Source: Polytrichum commune (Eukaryota; Streptophyta; Polytrichopsida; Polytrichales; Polytrichaceae). From it: DNA of 64,000 nucleotides. Location: NCBI GenBank assembly GCA_950295325.1, contig OX485806.1, positions 17,794,001-17,858,000 on the forward strand, written 5' to 3'. This document shows positions 24,219 through 35,140 of the stretch, piece by piece (position 1 is the stretch's first letter; the number at the start of each line of letters is the position of its first letter). Position numbers and translations under genes: made by a program. The notes beneath the pieces were generated by a model, which made no database searches, was not told the origin of the DNA, and saw only the letters and a list, made by a program, of their open reading frames with translations.

Positions 24219-25162
24219 CAAATTGGTGTACTTGAAGCTCCCGTGCCTACTGTAGGCTGATAGCAAGTTGGGTGGAAAACGATTGAAAAATAATCAAGCC
24301 TAATTTATTTGGTCAAATGGCCTAAATAAAAGGAAAATCAATCTCCAAAATGTCTAAATATTAGGAAATCTGGTGCACTAGAACAATTAAATGTATAGTC
24401 AACGTCTCACATGCACTGGTAACACACTCTATCATGTGCATTCATAATGGCATTCACGCGTTAGGGAGTGAACCTCTCAAATTCAAGAATGTAAAAAAAG
24501 CTTTGAAAGCACGCAGAGTCACATTGTTCACAACCCTAATTAACACATTAACACGGCTTAACCTGATCCCTCAAGGTTAACATTGCATACGTAGCCAACA
24601 TTCTTAATATATTCTTGGTATGATGGTGGTTGGTGGATCCTAGGCGGTTCTCGACAATTGCATTTGGATGGACCAAGATCTCCATGTTGTCCATGGACTT
24701 GCCTGGATCCATGGGTATCATAGAAAAATACTAAAAATTTAACAAATTATGATCAAAGTTTAGTAATGGTTGAGGACTAACTTTCTTCGGACATCCCCAA
24801 GGCCTTTTGAAAGCCCCGATATTCCCCAATGCCCCCCCCCCCCAATTGGCCTCAAATCTTGTGTTGTGTACCTCTAGGAATCAACATATACCATCTCATA
24901 TCCTCTATAACAATAGCTTCTTGGTTAAGTAAGATCGCATTTAATATCCAGCCATTCTTTACTACTATTTACCTTTGGGTCAATGGAGGCTACTATTCTA
25001 ACAACAAGGTTTCTAGATTATAGTAACCAAATAACTAGATTCTAACACCGCTGAATGAAGGTTTGAGTGGAAAGTAGTACGCTCTATTTAACGCTTACAC
25101 AAGCTCCATGAAAACACAAGGTATCCATGAGTAATTGACTCAAATTTCTGAAGATAGACTAA
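24219..25162. other. Intergenic, no gene recognised
   Basis: AT-rich sequence without coding signal. There is a 12-nt C run at 24832-24843. Confidence 0.4.
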
Positions 25163-25662
25163 GGGCCACTTCACACACGAGACTGAGAGCCCGTGACCAT
25201 TACACTTCAAGCACTCTTATTGGTGGAAAAGGCGGAGCTGGTCCGACTTCGCTTCACACTACGTTTGAGGGACCAACGGAGTATGTGAATGCAAGATGGA
25301 TGTAAAGTCTATATGGATTCCTACATGGCATCAAATGAATCATGTTTCATGGTCACTTGGACTATTTTCAAAAACCACCTCCGGGAGGTAGGTCAAGCAC
25401 AAAATCGGGAGACCATGGCACTCTAGAATGCTCAAACCTGTTGATTTATTATATTTTATCATGTGCGAGGACCCCGCATGAATAGAAAATCATTGAAATA
25501 ACATTTGGTTGAGGGCCTGATAAATATGGGTTCACACTACACTTGAGGATCCGTAACCATACTACATGATTTTGGAGGTGGCTTGGGACGGCCTTTGAAC
25601 ACTTTCAATTGGGCTCTCACAATTTCATGGTCATGGCTCTTGGCTCGTGTGTGAAGTGGCCC
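25163..25662 (+). mobile_element. PIF/Harbinger-like MITE, family A, copy 3
   Basis: This 500-bp element is flanked by direct TAA triplets (25160-25162 and 25663-25665). Ends are GGGCCACTTCACACACGAG / CTCGTGTGTGAAGTGGCCC. The flank to its right (25666-25800) is an inverted copy of the flank to the left of copy 1. Confidence 0.9.
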
Positions 25663-25665
25663 TAA

Positions 25666-27334
25666 GAGCTAAGCAAGAACAAATTTAATGGACACCGAGC
25701 ATAGCAACCTAATCAACTCCCACTCCTTTCACTTCACGAGTCCTAAGGAAAAATCATCATTGGACCTCTTGAGTAATCAACCGCAAGCACTAAATTTTGG
25801 AGATCATAATCACTAATTCCATCAATCAAGGCTTTCCTCCAGCCGTAGAATCATTAACATGTTCTTTTTCTTTTTTCTTTTTTCTTTTTTCTTTTTTCTT
25901 TTGTTTTGTTTTGTATGGAGTGTTTACAAAACTTGGATTTGCATACTTAGAGGGTTTGATACGTCTACGTGGGGTTTCTTGTTCTATTTTGTTTTACTAT
26001 GACTTCACCAAACAATTAAGCATATGACACTACCACAAACATCAGGATTTTATTGACCCCAAAAACCATGGAATAGTAAGTAGGTCATTGTATGAATTGT
26101 GCTCATCACCATTTCTATCTATCATGATGTTCGTATGCAGAGGGTTCTAAGGACATTGTATAATGTTGGCATTGACATGAATTAAGGACACGGTACACAA
26201 ACATAACATGTACTCTAAGTGCCTAGGTTTCATTTCACTTGGTAGCAAGGAAACCGAAGGAGAAGGAATGCCACCTAATGGTAAGGTGACCAACTAGGGC
26301 AATCATTGTACATAGCAAATCCCTTATGGAAGTGACCACCATAAATCTGTAATCTACTGGAGTGTTTGAGCTGTAATTCAACCATCATACATACAATACA
26401 CTTTCCAAAAGGCCTCACGCAGTGTGTATTTTTGACATAATTTTTTTGCAAGTGTTTGACATTTGACATGCATAAACTTGCACCAAAAAAAAAAAAAAAA
26501 AAAAAAAGCGCATCAATTGACATGCAAAATCTAGAATTTGACATGGAGTGTGAGTTGTGAAGGGAAAAAACCACACGTCAATTGACACATTAGAAATTGA
26601 AATGACAGGTACTACTAGGCATGTGACATTGAGGTGACATTTTAGAAGAATGTATAGATGTCGATTAATGTTCATTTTGGTTTTTGGATTTGTAGTTGAT
26701 CGTCAAATGAAACTAGTTGAGAGACTACATGATTAAGCCTGCTTTTGCTTGAATTACCTTTACCTCACTAAGGGTGGTTAAACCCAAGGCCTTAACCCGT
26801 ATCCTGTGGGAACTCTCAATTTAAGCTACCTAGAGTTCTACTTAGATGGGTGACCTTCGTTGATTTCTAGTGCACCCTACCATTTATGATCCATCCAATC
26901 ACATTGGGGATATTTGGATAAATGGGATATTTTCAACCAACCATGTGGGAACCTAGGGACTTGCCCTTGGGGGAAGGAGACAGGTGTCAGCTACCTTGTC
27001 CGCGCTCTTTTCAAGGTGTTCACCTTGGAAAGGAGGCAGTAGTCGTCTGCCCCCCCCCCCCTCCTCTATTTCTTGTAATACCCAATTCAAGATCACGAAT
27101 TGTCTTAGACCAACTTGAAAATGCAGCAACACCAAAATTCATGCCAGTGACATCATCGAAGTTGCCTTCCTTTCTTTCTTTCTTTCTCACCTCACTAACT
27201 AGCGTGAATGGAACTTCCTAAAGACGGGAAGAAAAATACGGGTCTCCAACCACTGCACCTCTCAAGTTTTGACGAAACCGTTTTCTCAACCTTGAGTCAT
27301 ATTATGTGTGGATCACAAAGATAAGCTACACCGA
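25666..27334. other. Intergenic, simple repeats, no gene
   Basis: 25666-25800 is the flank shared with 1770-1900. A (CTTTTTT)n-like tract lies at about 25866-25902, a 22-nt A run around 26486-26507, and a 12-nt C run at 27050-27061. No coding signal was seen. Confidence 0.45.
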
Positions 27335-27535
27335 TTATCCCAAGTAGTGCATATTACTCTTTGGAGTTACGCAATCCTATAACTATTTAACGAGAATGTA
27401 GTATTGTACCAAGCAAAGTCATTTATATTCTATATTGTCCAAGCAACCTATTATACCTTCATTACTAAAAATTGAACTCCTGTGTACAACGCCATTGCAC
27501 TGCGTAGCTCCAAATAGTAACACACACTAATTGGG
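27335..27535. mobile_element. Diverged MITE, family G
   Basis: It shares the interior TATAACTATTTAACGAGAAT and ACCAAGCAAAGTCAT with 43790-43960 and 63560-63730, and ends in AGTAACACACACTAATTGGG. The terminal inverted repeats are decayed. Confidence 0.55.
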
Positions 27536-27935
27536 ATTATGGGTGTACTAAACATTCTTCAATCTCACTTCCACCAAATTTCAGTATACTTTTCTTTTCT
27601 TTAATGTGACCTTCCAGAGAATAGACTTCCCACACAGATGGAACTTAAAAAACCATAACAATTTTAATTCTTGAGTGACTTGTGTACGACAACTTCATCC
27701 ATCCGTATAAACACACTCATGCAAGGTCAAAATTTAAGGGCCCAAATTACCAATGCCATCGTGATGAATTCTGTTTCAAAGTGGTTTTGAGAGATCTTCT
27801 ACTGGCTTTGTTGCACATGTCTCAACATAAAATAGGACTTGCGCAATGTTCTTGAAGGTAAGGAAAGCGGTCCTACTTCATTAATCCGGTTACTTATCTT
27901 AATCATACATCTATATTTGAGTGGTATATGGTTAA

Positions 27936-28437
27936 TGGCCACTTCACACACAAGCCAAGAGCAGTGACCATGAAATTGTGAGAGCCCAAAAGAAAGTGTA
28001 TGTCCAAAGGTCGTCTCAAGACACCTCCAAAATCATGTAGTGTGGTCACGGGTCCTCAAGTGTAGTGTAAAGTCATATGTGTTTGGGCCCTCAACCAAAC
28101 GCTCTTCCAATGAATTTCTATTCATGTGGGTCCTCATGCGTGATAAAATAGGATAAATCAACAGTTGTGAGCGTTTAGAGTGCCATGGTCTCCCGGTTTT
28201 GTGTTAGGCCAACCTCCAAGAGATGGTTTTTGAAAATAGTCCAAGTGACCATGAAACATGATCTACTCGATGCCATGTAGGAATCCATGTAGACTTTACA
28301 TCCATCTTGCATTCGCATACTCCATCGGTCCCTCAAGCGGAGTGTGAAGTGAACTTGGACCGGCTCCGCCTTGTCCACCAATGAAAGTGCTTGAAATGGT
28401 ATGGTCACGGCTCTTAGTCCCGTTTGTGAAGTGGCCC
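27936..28437 (-). mobile_element. PIF/Harbinger-like MITE, family A, copy 4
   Basis: This 502-bp element is flanked by TAA (27933-27935 and 28438-28440). It begins TGGCCACTTCACACAC and ends GTGAAGTGGCCC. Orientation is as in copy 1. Confidence 0.85.
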
Positions 28438-30844
28438 TAAGTGTGGATCTAAGAACAAACACACAAAAAGATATGAGTTTAAACGATATTGGACTATGTG
28501 CCCAAATTTACATTAATATTTTAGGTTCAAATAAGCATTAAATCAACTAAGAGCTATATGATCACTTAAGGAAGAAAGATATTACTCACTTTGATAATGA
28601 TTACAATAGTCATCTGAGCTTCAAAAATCATGAGAAAATTGGTTATGTCGTCAATTGAGTTTGTGAATCATCATGTACTAATCGTGTGTTCAATATCTAG
28701 GAGACGAAAGTGCAAAGCTCAAGGTGCCCATTTTAGACTCACTTACTTCTTTGAGAACGGAAGTCGTTGTCATTTTATAACCATACGGCATGCCATGTAC
28801 ACATTTCTATTAAGAATCTTAGAGAAACACAACAAGAAATTTGCAAAAGCTTGCGTTCAAGGACTTTCTCTTTCTTTAGAAATTTTATTTTATTATTCTT
28901 GGAGACAATAGGCCAAACAACCAACCCCAAATGAATCAAGAACCCAAAAAAATAAAACCTCACCCACTTCAATGGGAGGTAAGTAGAACATGTCTGAGTA
29001 TTTGTGCCCACTGTTCAATATTGAAGTCTTCAACACTTGTCAAATGCCATTTTGGCCATCAAAGACGGTTTTTTTTTTAATTTTTTTTTTTTGGGGGGGG
29101 GGGGGGGGGGAGGGCGGGGAGGGGGGCACTTAAGAAAAATGTGCTATGCAAAGTTTTCACCAGTCAAAGTAAGGCCTCTCCAAAAATTGCATGTCACAAA
29201 ATATAGTGGCTGCAATTTGCAAATAGAAACATAGCTGGACTCCAATCTTGGCACTCTAGCAAACACTTCCAAATTCCAAAAACTCCTACAATTTCTACTT
29301 TGCAACTTCAACTCGGCATTGACTGCAACTTTGGCTTGGCAAGCACAACTATATGTGCACGTGGATTTTTCAGATAAAATTGGGTGAAGAGTGATTGTAG
29401 AAGTCGACTGGAACTTGAAACATTGGATGCATTGATGCGAGTGTCATTATGCGGTCTTCTGATGGAAAATATGGATTGGACTAGAATTTTTGACACCTGG
29501 AAATTGACCAAAAACCGGAGGACTTTGCCTTTTGAGTTGGATGATGATTAAGTACATTACATAGGGAATCTTAATGATTTTAGTACATCATTTTATTGCA
29601 TGTACTTCTTCAATATAGTGAGACATCATATTATTTTCATATTCAAATATCATTCATTTATTTATTTTGTAAAGTTTTGCAAAAAAGTTTGAAAGTTTGA
29701 GTGACGTGTGATTATTTTGAAGCCCTTCACATTGAAATGCATGTGCACACTTCAAACTTGAACACTATTTGTGCCCCTTCTTGCAGTTCAAGAAGCAATT
29801 GCAAAGACCGAAACTCTTTCTAAATTTGGAGAGAAAGGGGATAGTAGAGAGAGAGAGAGCAAGTGGCAGTGGCAAGTGGTCACAATAATCATTAAACAAC
29901 ATTATGTAAACAAGCGCCTTTAGCTTTATGGTTTGACCACATCCAAAACCGAACTCACATGTCCTCAATTGACACTCTCACATGTAACTCATGTAATCTT
30001 GGCTTTGTAAGCATGCATTTCCGTATCCCAATTGTGTCCAAGGCTTACGATTTGTGTTTTGGCATCCATGTGAAGGCATGCGGCCGGGTGTTATTTGGTT
30101 GCTTTTCTTAATCGGACACCTAATGGCTTTATTGGTGTGTGGTTTTGTGAGGATCAGAGAACAAACATTATAAATACACATGTTTAAAAGAGATTATCAT
30201 AATTAAATTAGGGGAGGTTCAAATTCTTTTGTAAATGCTTCATCATAGATTTGCTAACACAACACAAGTTTCGGTGTGTAAATCTAGTTAGTAGAAGGTG
30301 AAGAACATGAAACAACAAACTGAATAACACCCATGTACCTTAGGTGTCCAATAAAAACCTACCCCTACTACAACCATGTTATGGTTGATTCATCCCAACT
30401 TTATCTCACTAGACTTAATAAATCGGGGTTTTCGGTGCTAAGCCCGGGCTTGAATCAGTTTTAGAAATAAAAAAGAAAATTGCATGCTAAAGGATTCTCA
30501 ACATTGTTATCAAAAACTTGCCATGGGGATCATGAATCCGTGACCTAGATCTAACAATGCTTACATTAGATGCAATGAAAAGACTCCTTCTCAATCTCAA
30601 AAGCGTTTCACTCTTATGCGGATGTCACAAAATACTATTATAGTAGTTTTCTTATTAGTGAAGATAAGTAAATTGAATGAATAGAAACCATAATAGAAAA
30701 GAATGATGAAAGAATATAAGTTGATGTATATACTACCCACGCTATTTCTGGTTTAAAGAGGTCACTACCATTAATTCTCAAACCATGCTACATTACCAAT
30801 TTAGTGTAACCTTGAAGTTGGAACAACGAACAAAGAGACCCGAC
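28438..30844. other. Intergenic, no gene recognised
   Basis: A T tract runs directly into an 18-nt G run (29069-29110). A short (GA)n tract is near 29850. 30085-30310 is a copy of the diverged repeat described at 8290-8460. No coding signal was seen. Confidence 0.4.
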
Positions 30845-31020
30845 TACTAGTTACAGATGAGCTGGTTGAGTTTCAGAAATAAGCGGTTGAAGTTCAAGAC
30901 TTCAGGAAATTAAGCAATCATTTTAAGAGAAATTTAGAGAATAAAGTCAAAACAATAAAGGAAAAACCGAAAGATGTCAACATGTAACCAGTTGAACTTG
31001 GAAACACTCACATCTCTACC
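30845..31020. repeat. Dispersed single copy of the family J repeat
   Basis: Shared modules are TAGTTACAGATGAGCTGGTT, AAGTTCAAGACTTCAGGAAA, TCATTTTAAGAGAAATTTAG, ACCGAAAGATGTCAACATG and CAGTTGAACTTGGAAACA. It ends about 10 bp before the family B MITE at 31032. Confidence 0.65.
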
Positions 31021-31031
31021 AATAGAACTTA

Positions 31032-31535
31032 GGGCCGGTTCACACCATGGACCATGTAAGACGGCCTTTTCCCATGCTTTGATTTCTTAGAAAATCAATT
31101 TTACAAAGCCTCTGGGCCCCTCACTGGGTGTAAACCGAATGTGGACCAAGAGGAATGACCATGCACCGAAAAGTGAATGTGTTGATTTGTTTATATATAT
31201 GTCCAAAACGGGCAGTTTTGGAAAAAAATTCAAGTTTGACCATTCTCTTCTCTTGTATTGTCTTCATCATCTTTTCTAGTTCCTTTTTTTCTTATTTTTC
31301 AAAAAATCCATTAAAGTTTTATTATAACAACGTTTCTCTGCCATGGGCCCTTGCCTTTTTTTTTTTTTTTACTAGAGCACCTCTTTTGCCTCTCCAACCG
31401 CAAAATCCGTTGGACCATGTCAATGTATAATGTTCCTTGGTGTAAACTGAGGTGATCACGGGACGAGTTCATCAGCCAATCACATATTTTACAAGGTCTT
31501 GGGACGACTTCATGGTCCATGGTGTGAACAGCCCC
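31032..31535 (+). mobile_element. PIF/Harbinger-like MITE, family B, copy 2
   Basis: This 504-bp element is flanked by direct TTA triplets (31029-31031 and 31536-31538). Ends are GGGCCGGTTCACACCATGG / CCATGGTGTGAACAGCCCC. It contains GAGCACCTCTTTTGCCTCTC uninterrupted, which is the site where the SINE entered copy 1. Confidence 0.9.
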
Positions 31536-33251
31536 TTAGGACAAGTAGCATTTTTCGTACACACAGAATCTGCATGGTGCTTGTGGTATTATATAATTAT
31601 ATCCGTTTTTCATTGTTTCGAGTCGGGAGCCACTTATTGACGTATTGGTGAGAAGACTTCAATGCAATTGGAATCAGAATTTTTTTTTGATGCCAAACCG
31701 TGCTTTCCATGTGGGATTTGGATGGGTCTTAAAAAAAATGTAAGACTACCATACGACAAAAATTCAAGAACAAAATTTATGGAGAGATGAAGCAAAAAGC
31801 ATCCTAGAATGGGTTAAACACAAATAATTTTCTCTTTTTCCTCCCCTCTACACTAGACATTTGATTTAGTGTGGCATTAAAATTGGTGTATTTGTGTTAG
31901 TTAGAATGGTCTTTGTGACTTGTCATGAAGCACCAAGTGTCATATGACGCCCTCTCTAATTGCCACCCAATGATTACAAGATAATTAAGTTGGGTTGAGG
32001 TTTAGCTTAATTTACACGTGCCGTGTCTCTGGGGTGCTTGAAATAGGTGTTTTTCAAGAAATGTCTAGAAAGTGCTCGGAATTGGACAACTAGAGTGTGC
32101 TGACATGCTTGCAAAACATGCACTGGATGCACATCACGACGGTTTTGCCACTCTTCTGCTCGGTCGGTGTGATCTCCAGACCGAACAACATCACGTGGGT
32201 GGGTTGGAACAGCGTATGGTGCAACAGCGTACCGAAGCGCTTGCTGCTTGATCCGCTTGACATTCGGAGAAGGACAGGAGGCTCTAATCAGCACGGACGA
32301 CCATTAGAAGAGCGAATATTTTTTAGGGTTTTTTTAAATCTTAATTTATGCGCGCCACTCTAATTGTTATATGCATTCAATATGCCTATTTATAGAAAGA
32401 CTAATTTGATGAGGCATGGTTTAGGGTAGACCCACTTGATATGTGCATAAACCTGTGCAATTCCATTTACCCTTAGACTTTACACATTTATACCGCTAGC
32501 TAACAAATGCTACACTAAATATTGTATTGAGAACCACCAATTCCTATTTGTCTTGCTCGATACTAATTGTAAACCACCCGTGTAGTGTCACCGACACTAA
32601 AGTGAACTTGACGTTATTTGTCACTCCTTGTAATAAAGTTTGGGCATTATAGATTTAAAATGTTGCAATTACGATCACTTGGTGAGCTTTCATCCAAATT
32701 GCAATCATCCATGACAGTATTTCATGACGTGGATGCAAAACATACTAATAGTGGATGAATCAAAAGTGAGTGGGATGACAGTACTTGTACACGCATTCAT
32801 AAATGGGGTCGTTAAAAAACAGATCATAGTGATATTAAATACTATATGGCAATAAATACAACATTTCGTGCAGTTTTGTTTCCCATATCCTTCCACACAA
32901 GTATTGATATGTGCATAGCATTGGATTCTACATCATTCTAAATCGGTATTTACAAATGAGATGGTTTTTGGCAACCGAGACAAATTTGTCAATGGCTCTT
33001 GTCCACAGCTCATTCTTTAAGTATGTTTGATTCCCATGGCAGTGCAAAAGGAAAACTCGGTTGCGCAGTAGGTACATTTTGATTCCCACATAATATGCTT
33101 GTTTCAACCAACCAATGTTTGAGTGCTGTGTGGTTAAGCTCGGATCCAAGAATGAACCAAAGATTGTTTAAGTGTCTGGATTCAATGGTCAACACGTTTA
33201 ACAAGACATATACAATCGTTTGATGATGAATAAGATATTCATATGAGCTCA
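31536..33251. other. Intergenic, dispersed repeat, no certain gene
   Basis: 32550-32760 matches 1095-1420. A more GC-rich patch at 32010-32300 is described separately. 33060-33250 resembles the repeat at 8290-8460. Confidence 0.4.
32010..32300 (-). pseudogene. Possible decayed protein-coding fragment, unidentified
   Basis: The patch is more GC-rich than its surroundings. One minus frame reads FGLEITPTEQKSGKTVV followed by a Cys-rich stretch MCIQCMFCKH, then a stop; the next frame continues with LKNTYFKHP. This vaguely resembles zinc-finger (BED-like) repeat proteins, but no family can be assigned and the frame is broken. It may equally be chance. Confidence 0.2.
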
Positions 33252-33379
33252 CAAAAATCATGACAAAAATAGTTATGAACTTGCCTGCATTTGCTAATCA
33301 TCTCATACTAATCATGTATCTCATACCCTGCAGCAGGAGTTGGATCAAACCAATATAACTATTTTTGTCATGATTTTTG
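33252..33379. repeat. Perfect 25-bp inverted repeat
   Basis: 33252-33276 (CAAAAATCATGACAAAAATA plus GTTAT) is exactly complementary to 33355-33379, with a 78-bp spacer. It lies just upstream of the hairpin at 33419-33540. Confidence 0.75.
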
Positions 33380-33418
33380 AATATTTTTGTCAATATTTTG
33401 ACCAATATGATGCACATC

Positions 33419-33540
33419 GAAATCAGTGCTTCGTGTCGATGTGCATCATATCGGTAATATGTTTGTCAATATTTATGCCAATATTTTTGCTATCTTGGAT
33501 CGAACCAATATGATGCACATCGACATGAAGCACTGATTTC
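33419..33540 (+). ncRNA. Candidate small-RNA hairpin, 37-bp stem
   Basis: The left arm 33419-33455 pairs with the right arm 33504-33540 across a 48-nt loop. As plus-strand RNA, 36 of 37 positions pair, including one G:U. Part of the right arm (ACCAATATGATGCACATCGA) is also present just before the left arm at 33401-33420, giving a competing short hairpin. Size and pairing would suit a plant MIR or young foldback precursor. Expression cannot be judged, and a MITE-type inverted repeat is the alternative. Confidence 0.4.
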
Positions 33541-35140
33541 CACATCGGAATTGCAGGCTCATGTGCATTCTTTCCCTTCTCATCACATTCAGCTAAAATT
33601 AAATAAGACAATTGCAAGTGCCCAAACTTAGCACAATTTACATAGGAGCTGTTGTTTAGGGCAACAAGGACATGCGAGTGTTGTCCCGTCTCTTCCCATG
33701 GTTATACATGTAAAGATGGGCAAACCCTCGTTTGGAGAAGGACATGTAGTCCAAATTTGAAAACTTAATTGCCAAATATGAATTGGACTCAGTTCCCCAT
33801 GCCCAAACTAAAAACTGCAGGTGGTCTCCCACAACTCCTACGAGGTTATCAAGATCTTCCACACCTGTAAAGATTGTGTATTTCATTGAGCAGCAGCAAT
33901 CAAGTTGCTATCCTGCTATGAAGTGCCATCATTCACAGACATCATGTTGGTGCACATAAGTTGCGCCTCCCAGTTGCTTGTTGAATCTTCTCTCTGATCT
34001 TCCTGTTTCCAAGGACTTACTATGTTCTCAAAAAGCTTCTTGGTTGCTACATCATGAGATAAGATAATTTAATTCTTGAAACAATAACCATGCGTCTTCA
34101 AAAGATTGACATCCCACCATATGGAGCATTCAGGGTAATAATAGCTCTGGATAAACATGACTCACTCGGATGCTGGTAAGACACAAAGAGTTTTGAGCAT
34201 GTCGAAAAGCTTCCAGAAGAATTGTGGAGTAGTAGCATTCCAAGAAGGGAAAGAGTACAAGATTCCAGCCTCTTTGCAATCTTCTACCCTGAAATCAAAC
34301 CAACACAGTACAAAGCCCTTCTTTCTTCAGGTTAACTCCCTGTTAACAGACGGTTGTAGTAACACAAAGGGTAATGCACGTTCCTTCACAGAAGTATTGC
34401 ACTGCATCACCCCAAGTAGTGTGTGTTGTCAATGTTAATCCAACAAACCCACTCCTGCATCACTGTCGCACCGGCGTGACTCGACAGGTCTTCGTAGATA
34501 AGTGCTCAGGTCACCATGTACTCCAGAAACTATCTTTGCCTCCCTCATTTTGTTTCATGTCACCTAAGTCAGTCCCGACAGGGACAGTTCATATCCCATC
34601 TCCTTCATGAGCGAGGTCAATTTTGCACAAATCCCCTTGCGGTAATCATTTCCTACAATCTTCATGGTCCTTTAACAGGGCCATTGAAGTATTTGTTTCC
34701 ATCTAAATAATGTCCCTACGAAGTACTGAGTGATTCTTGCACTTATTTGAAGAAATGGGTAAATAGTGTCTCAAACGTGTCAAACAGGGACCCAATTCTT
34801 TCTGTATACATGGGAGCCCTACTGAACTTTTGAAGAACATAATGTCTGAGGATGTAGTGTCCCAAGTCCTGCTTCCTTTTGTCGCGATGTCTGAGAATTC
34901 GAACGCTGTAATGCAAGGTGTGTCATTACCTTGCTGAGTACAATGCCTTGACCTTCAGAGGCTAGGTATGACAACTCAGCTCTTCAATGGTCCGCCTGTT
35001 CAATCTATCAAGGGCATTTTGAAGCTTAAGCTTCAGAAAGAAATCCATCAAACTGACTGCTCTTGCCAGTCACCAACACTGTTAACCCCACTTTAAGCCC
35101 TGAGCATTGGGGTGCCACGATGGCTACCTGCTTCGGGCGT
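33541..35140 (-). other. Downstream flank / possible long 3' UTR of the SPX gene
   Basis: This stretch is less AT-rich than typical intergenic DNA here and lacks recognisable transposons. The minus strand has coding-like patches (for example GDHLQFLVWAWGTESNSYL near 33790-33740, and EAGILYSFPSWNATTPQFF near 34290-34200) separated by stops. No family was recognised and no consistent splicing found. It could be a long 3' UTR, a decayed gene, or lncRNA sequence. Confidence 0.3.
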
